NCBI RefSeq assembly: GCF_014282275.1
Contig: NZ_VFIA01000010.1
Coordinates: forward strand, 1 to 64,000
Source: Spirosoma utsteinense
GTDB taxonomy: Bacteria > Bacteroidota > Bacteroidia > Cytophagales > Spirosomataceae
Length of the DNA stretch: 64,000 nt
Direction of reading: 5' to 3'
The translations under genes and the position numbers were made by a program. A model generated the notes under the pieces. It was not told the DNA's origin, searched no databases, and worked only from the letters and a program-made list of their open reading frames with translations. Each line of letters starts with the position of its first letter. Position 1 is the first letter of the stretch. Of this stretch, positions 62,775-64,000 are shown one piece after another.

Positions 62775-64000
62775 ATGAAACGTCATTATTTCACAGCCAG
62801 CGTCGTTGCTCTCGGCCTCTTGGTAGGGTGCAGCACCAGCAATCTGGATAAGATCAATCCCAATCAGGTTACCACCGATACCTTCTATCAAACGGCTAGT
62901 CAGCTCGTTTCAGGCGTAAACTCAGTCTATGCTGTCTGGCAAAGTGCCAACCTGACCGGGCGGGAGTGGTTTTTTACCCACGACCTCCGTAGCGACGACG
63001 TACTGGCAGGTGGCGGGCAGTTGGAAGCGCCCCGTAATCAACTCCTGATTGGCGCACAAATTCCGGGTAATGCGGTCATGGGATCGGTCTGGAACGGCTT
63101 ATACCGATCCATCCACCGGGCCAATGTCATCATCACGAAAGGACCCGAGGTGACCGATAACCCGGCGCTGGTGAAACGGGCCATTGCTGAAGCCAAATTT
63201 CTAAGGGCACTAGCCTATACCGAACTGGTAACCCTCTGGGGCGGGGTTCCGCTGTATACCAGTTTCGTAACAGCCGTCGATGGCACCAAACCCCGCGCAT
63301 CGGCCGACGAAGTATACGCAGCTATCATCGCCGATCTGACAGCCGCTCAAACTGACCTCCCCGCCAGTTACGGTGGCAGTGACCTTGGCCGGGCTACCTC
63401 AGGAGCCGCATCGGCACTGCTGGGACGGGCATACCTGCAAAAGGGCGACTACCCAAATGCCCGAACGCAGTTACAGAAAGTGATCAGCTCGGGAGTATAT
63501 AAGCTCATGGATGAATATACCGACAATTTCACGGAAGAAAGCAAGTTCAACGCTGAAGGCGTATTTGAAATCGGCTTCTCAAAAATAGGTGACTTCAACT
63601 GGGATGGCGACGGTAACGATGGCGGAGCTAATGAAACCACTACCCGTAGCCAGGAGTACAGCCCTATCGGCTGGCGTAACCTGATCCCGTCGGCAGTATT
63701 ACTGGCCGATTTCGAGCATACCGCCAAAGGAGACCCTAAAACCGATCCCCGTCTGAAGTACAGTTTCTATTTCATTGGCGATACTTTCAATAACGGCGCA
63801 AGGGTGCTGGCTGATGCCGACGTACAGGGCAATGGTCAGGTTTTCAACGGAGTAACCCAGAAAGTAAGCTGGCGTAAATACACGGCTCTTTACAAGAATG
63901 CCGAAACATTTTACACCTCCGGTATCAACATGAAGATCATCCGGTATGCCGATGTGCTGCTGGGTATGGCCGAATGCGAAAACGAAGCTGGCAACACCGC
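62775..64000 (+). CDS. RagB/SusD lipoprotein (5' part; runs past the window end)
   Basis: Open frame of 408 codons to the edge. Lipoprotein signal with Cys in LLVGCSTSN (Cys20). SusD segments: NPNQVTTDTFYQTASQLVSG, IAEAKFLRALAYTELVTLWG with GGVPLY, ATSGAASALLGRAYLQKGDY and RYADVLLGMAECENEAG, all typical of the TPR-like fold. It caps the SusC barrel and binds the ligand. Lies 68 bp after susC. The C-terminal part is missing only because of the window cut. Confidence 0.95.
   Translation, partial: MKRHYFTASVVALGLLVGCSTSNLDKINPNQVTTDTFYQTASQLVSGVNSVYAVWQSANLTGREWFFTHDLRSDDVLAGGGQLEAPRNQLLIGAQIPGNAVMGSVWNGLYRSIHRANVIITKGPEVTDNPALVKRAIAEAKFLRALAYTELVTLWGGVPLYTSFVTAVDGTKPRASADEVYAAIIADLTAAQTDLPASYGGSDLGRATSGAASALLGRAYLQKGDYPNARTQLQKVISSGVYKLMDEYTDNFTEESKFNAEGVFEIGFSKIGDFNWDGDGNDGGANETTTRSQEYSPIGWRNLIPSAVLLADFEHTAKGDPKTDPRLKYSFYFIGDTFNNGARVLADADVQGNGQVFNGVTQKVSWRKYTALYKNAETFYTSGINMKIIRYADVLLGMAECENEAGNT

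Overview
The window comes from a Gram-negative Bacteroidota genome, most likely order Cytophagales, close to Spirosoma or its relatives (organism is inference). Support: Bacteroidota-type promoters (TTG, about 19-20 nt, TAnnTTTG), SusC/SusD and FecR/ECF sigma genes, an alternative complex III (act) cluster joined to an aa3 oxidase cluster, a eukaryote-type (GT3) glycogen synthase, and DUF2795, DUF983, DUF420 and DUF3341 proteins. Nearly everything is intact chromosomal housekeeping or envelope DNA. I saw no phage, integrase, transposase or CRISPR array.

Layout. 1-459: non-coding, with two near-identical left-facing promoters. 460-4769: sbcD-sbcC. 4866-8361 (-): fabI, an alpha/beta hydrolase and an RsmF-type rRNA methyltransferase. 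8409-10222 (+): kdsC-bioA. 10283-13750: an AlbA_2-domain protein, crtZ, a DUF2795 protein, cutC and purU. 13796-15890 (-): a TonB-dependent receptor that looks 3'-truncated, followed by a remnant reading frame. 16009-21913: a tiny ORF, an asparaginase-family hydrolase, glycogen synthase, mog, anmK and a fructosamine-kinase-like gene. 22068-29300: DEAD helicase, TPR and MORN-like proteins, GDP-fucose synthase, a NeuD/PglD-like acyltransferase, an LpxH-like phosphoesterase and a glycosyltransferase. 29328-32699 (-): an ECF sigma unit with a membrane partner, an envelope protein and an epimerase.

32811-50047 (-) is one 17-kb respiratory block: actA-F (quinol to cytochrome c electron transfer), cytochrome oxidase subunits II, I, III, III-like and IV, haem A biogenesis (ctaA, cyoE), copper delivery (SCO1) and three small membrane proteins. 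A consensus promoter lies at the head and two tandem terminators at the tail. It is followed by tRNA-Cys, rpsA, an HNH endonuclease gene, smpB, an OmpH-like chaperone, a small membrane protein and a penicillin acylase (all -). The right end (57529-64000, +) is a complete trans-envelope regulatory/uptake unit: ECF sigma, FecR anti-sigma, an STN-bearing SusC and a SusD cut by the window edge.

The most unusual structural signal is a set of very long, near-perfect inverted repeats between genes (arms of 30-39 bp at 4774, 10202, 11640, 26472 and 52501; a GTCA-rich one at 21925). Four sit between convergent gene pairs, and one contains the last codons of bioA. Other points worth a second look are the probable receptor/DUF4249 deletion scar, an ActA with an extra N-terminal haem domain, an uncharacterised CxxC membrane protein in the oxidase operon, and a 20-bp operator-like palindrome between anmK and its divergent neighbour. 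I found no clearly novel system; these are the best candidates.
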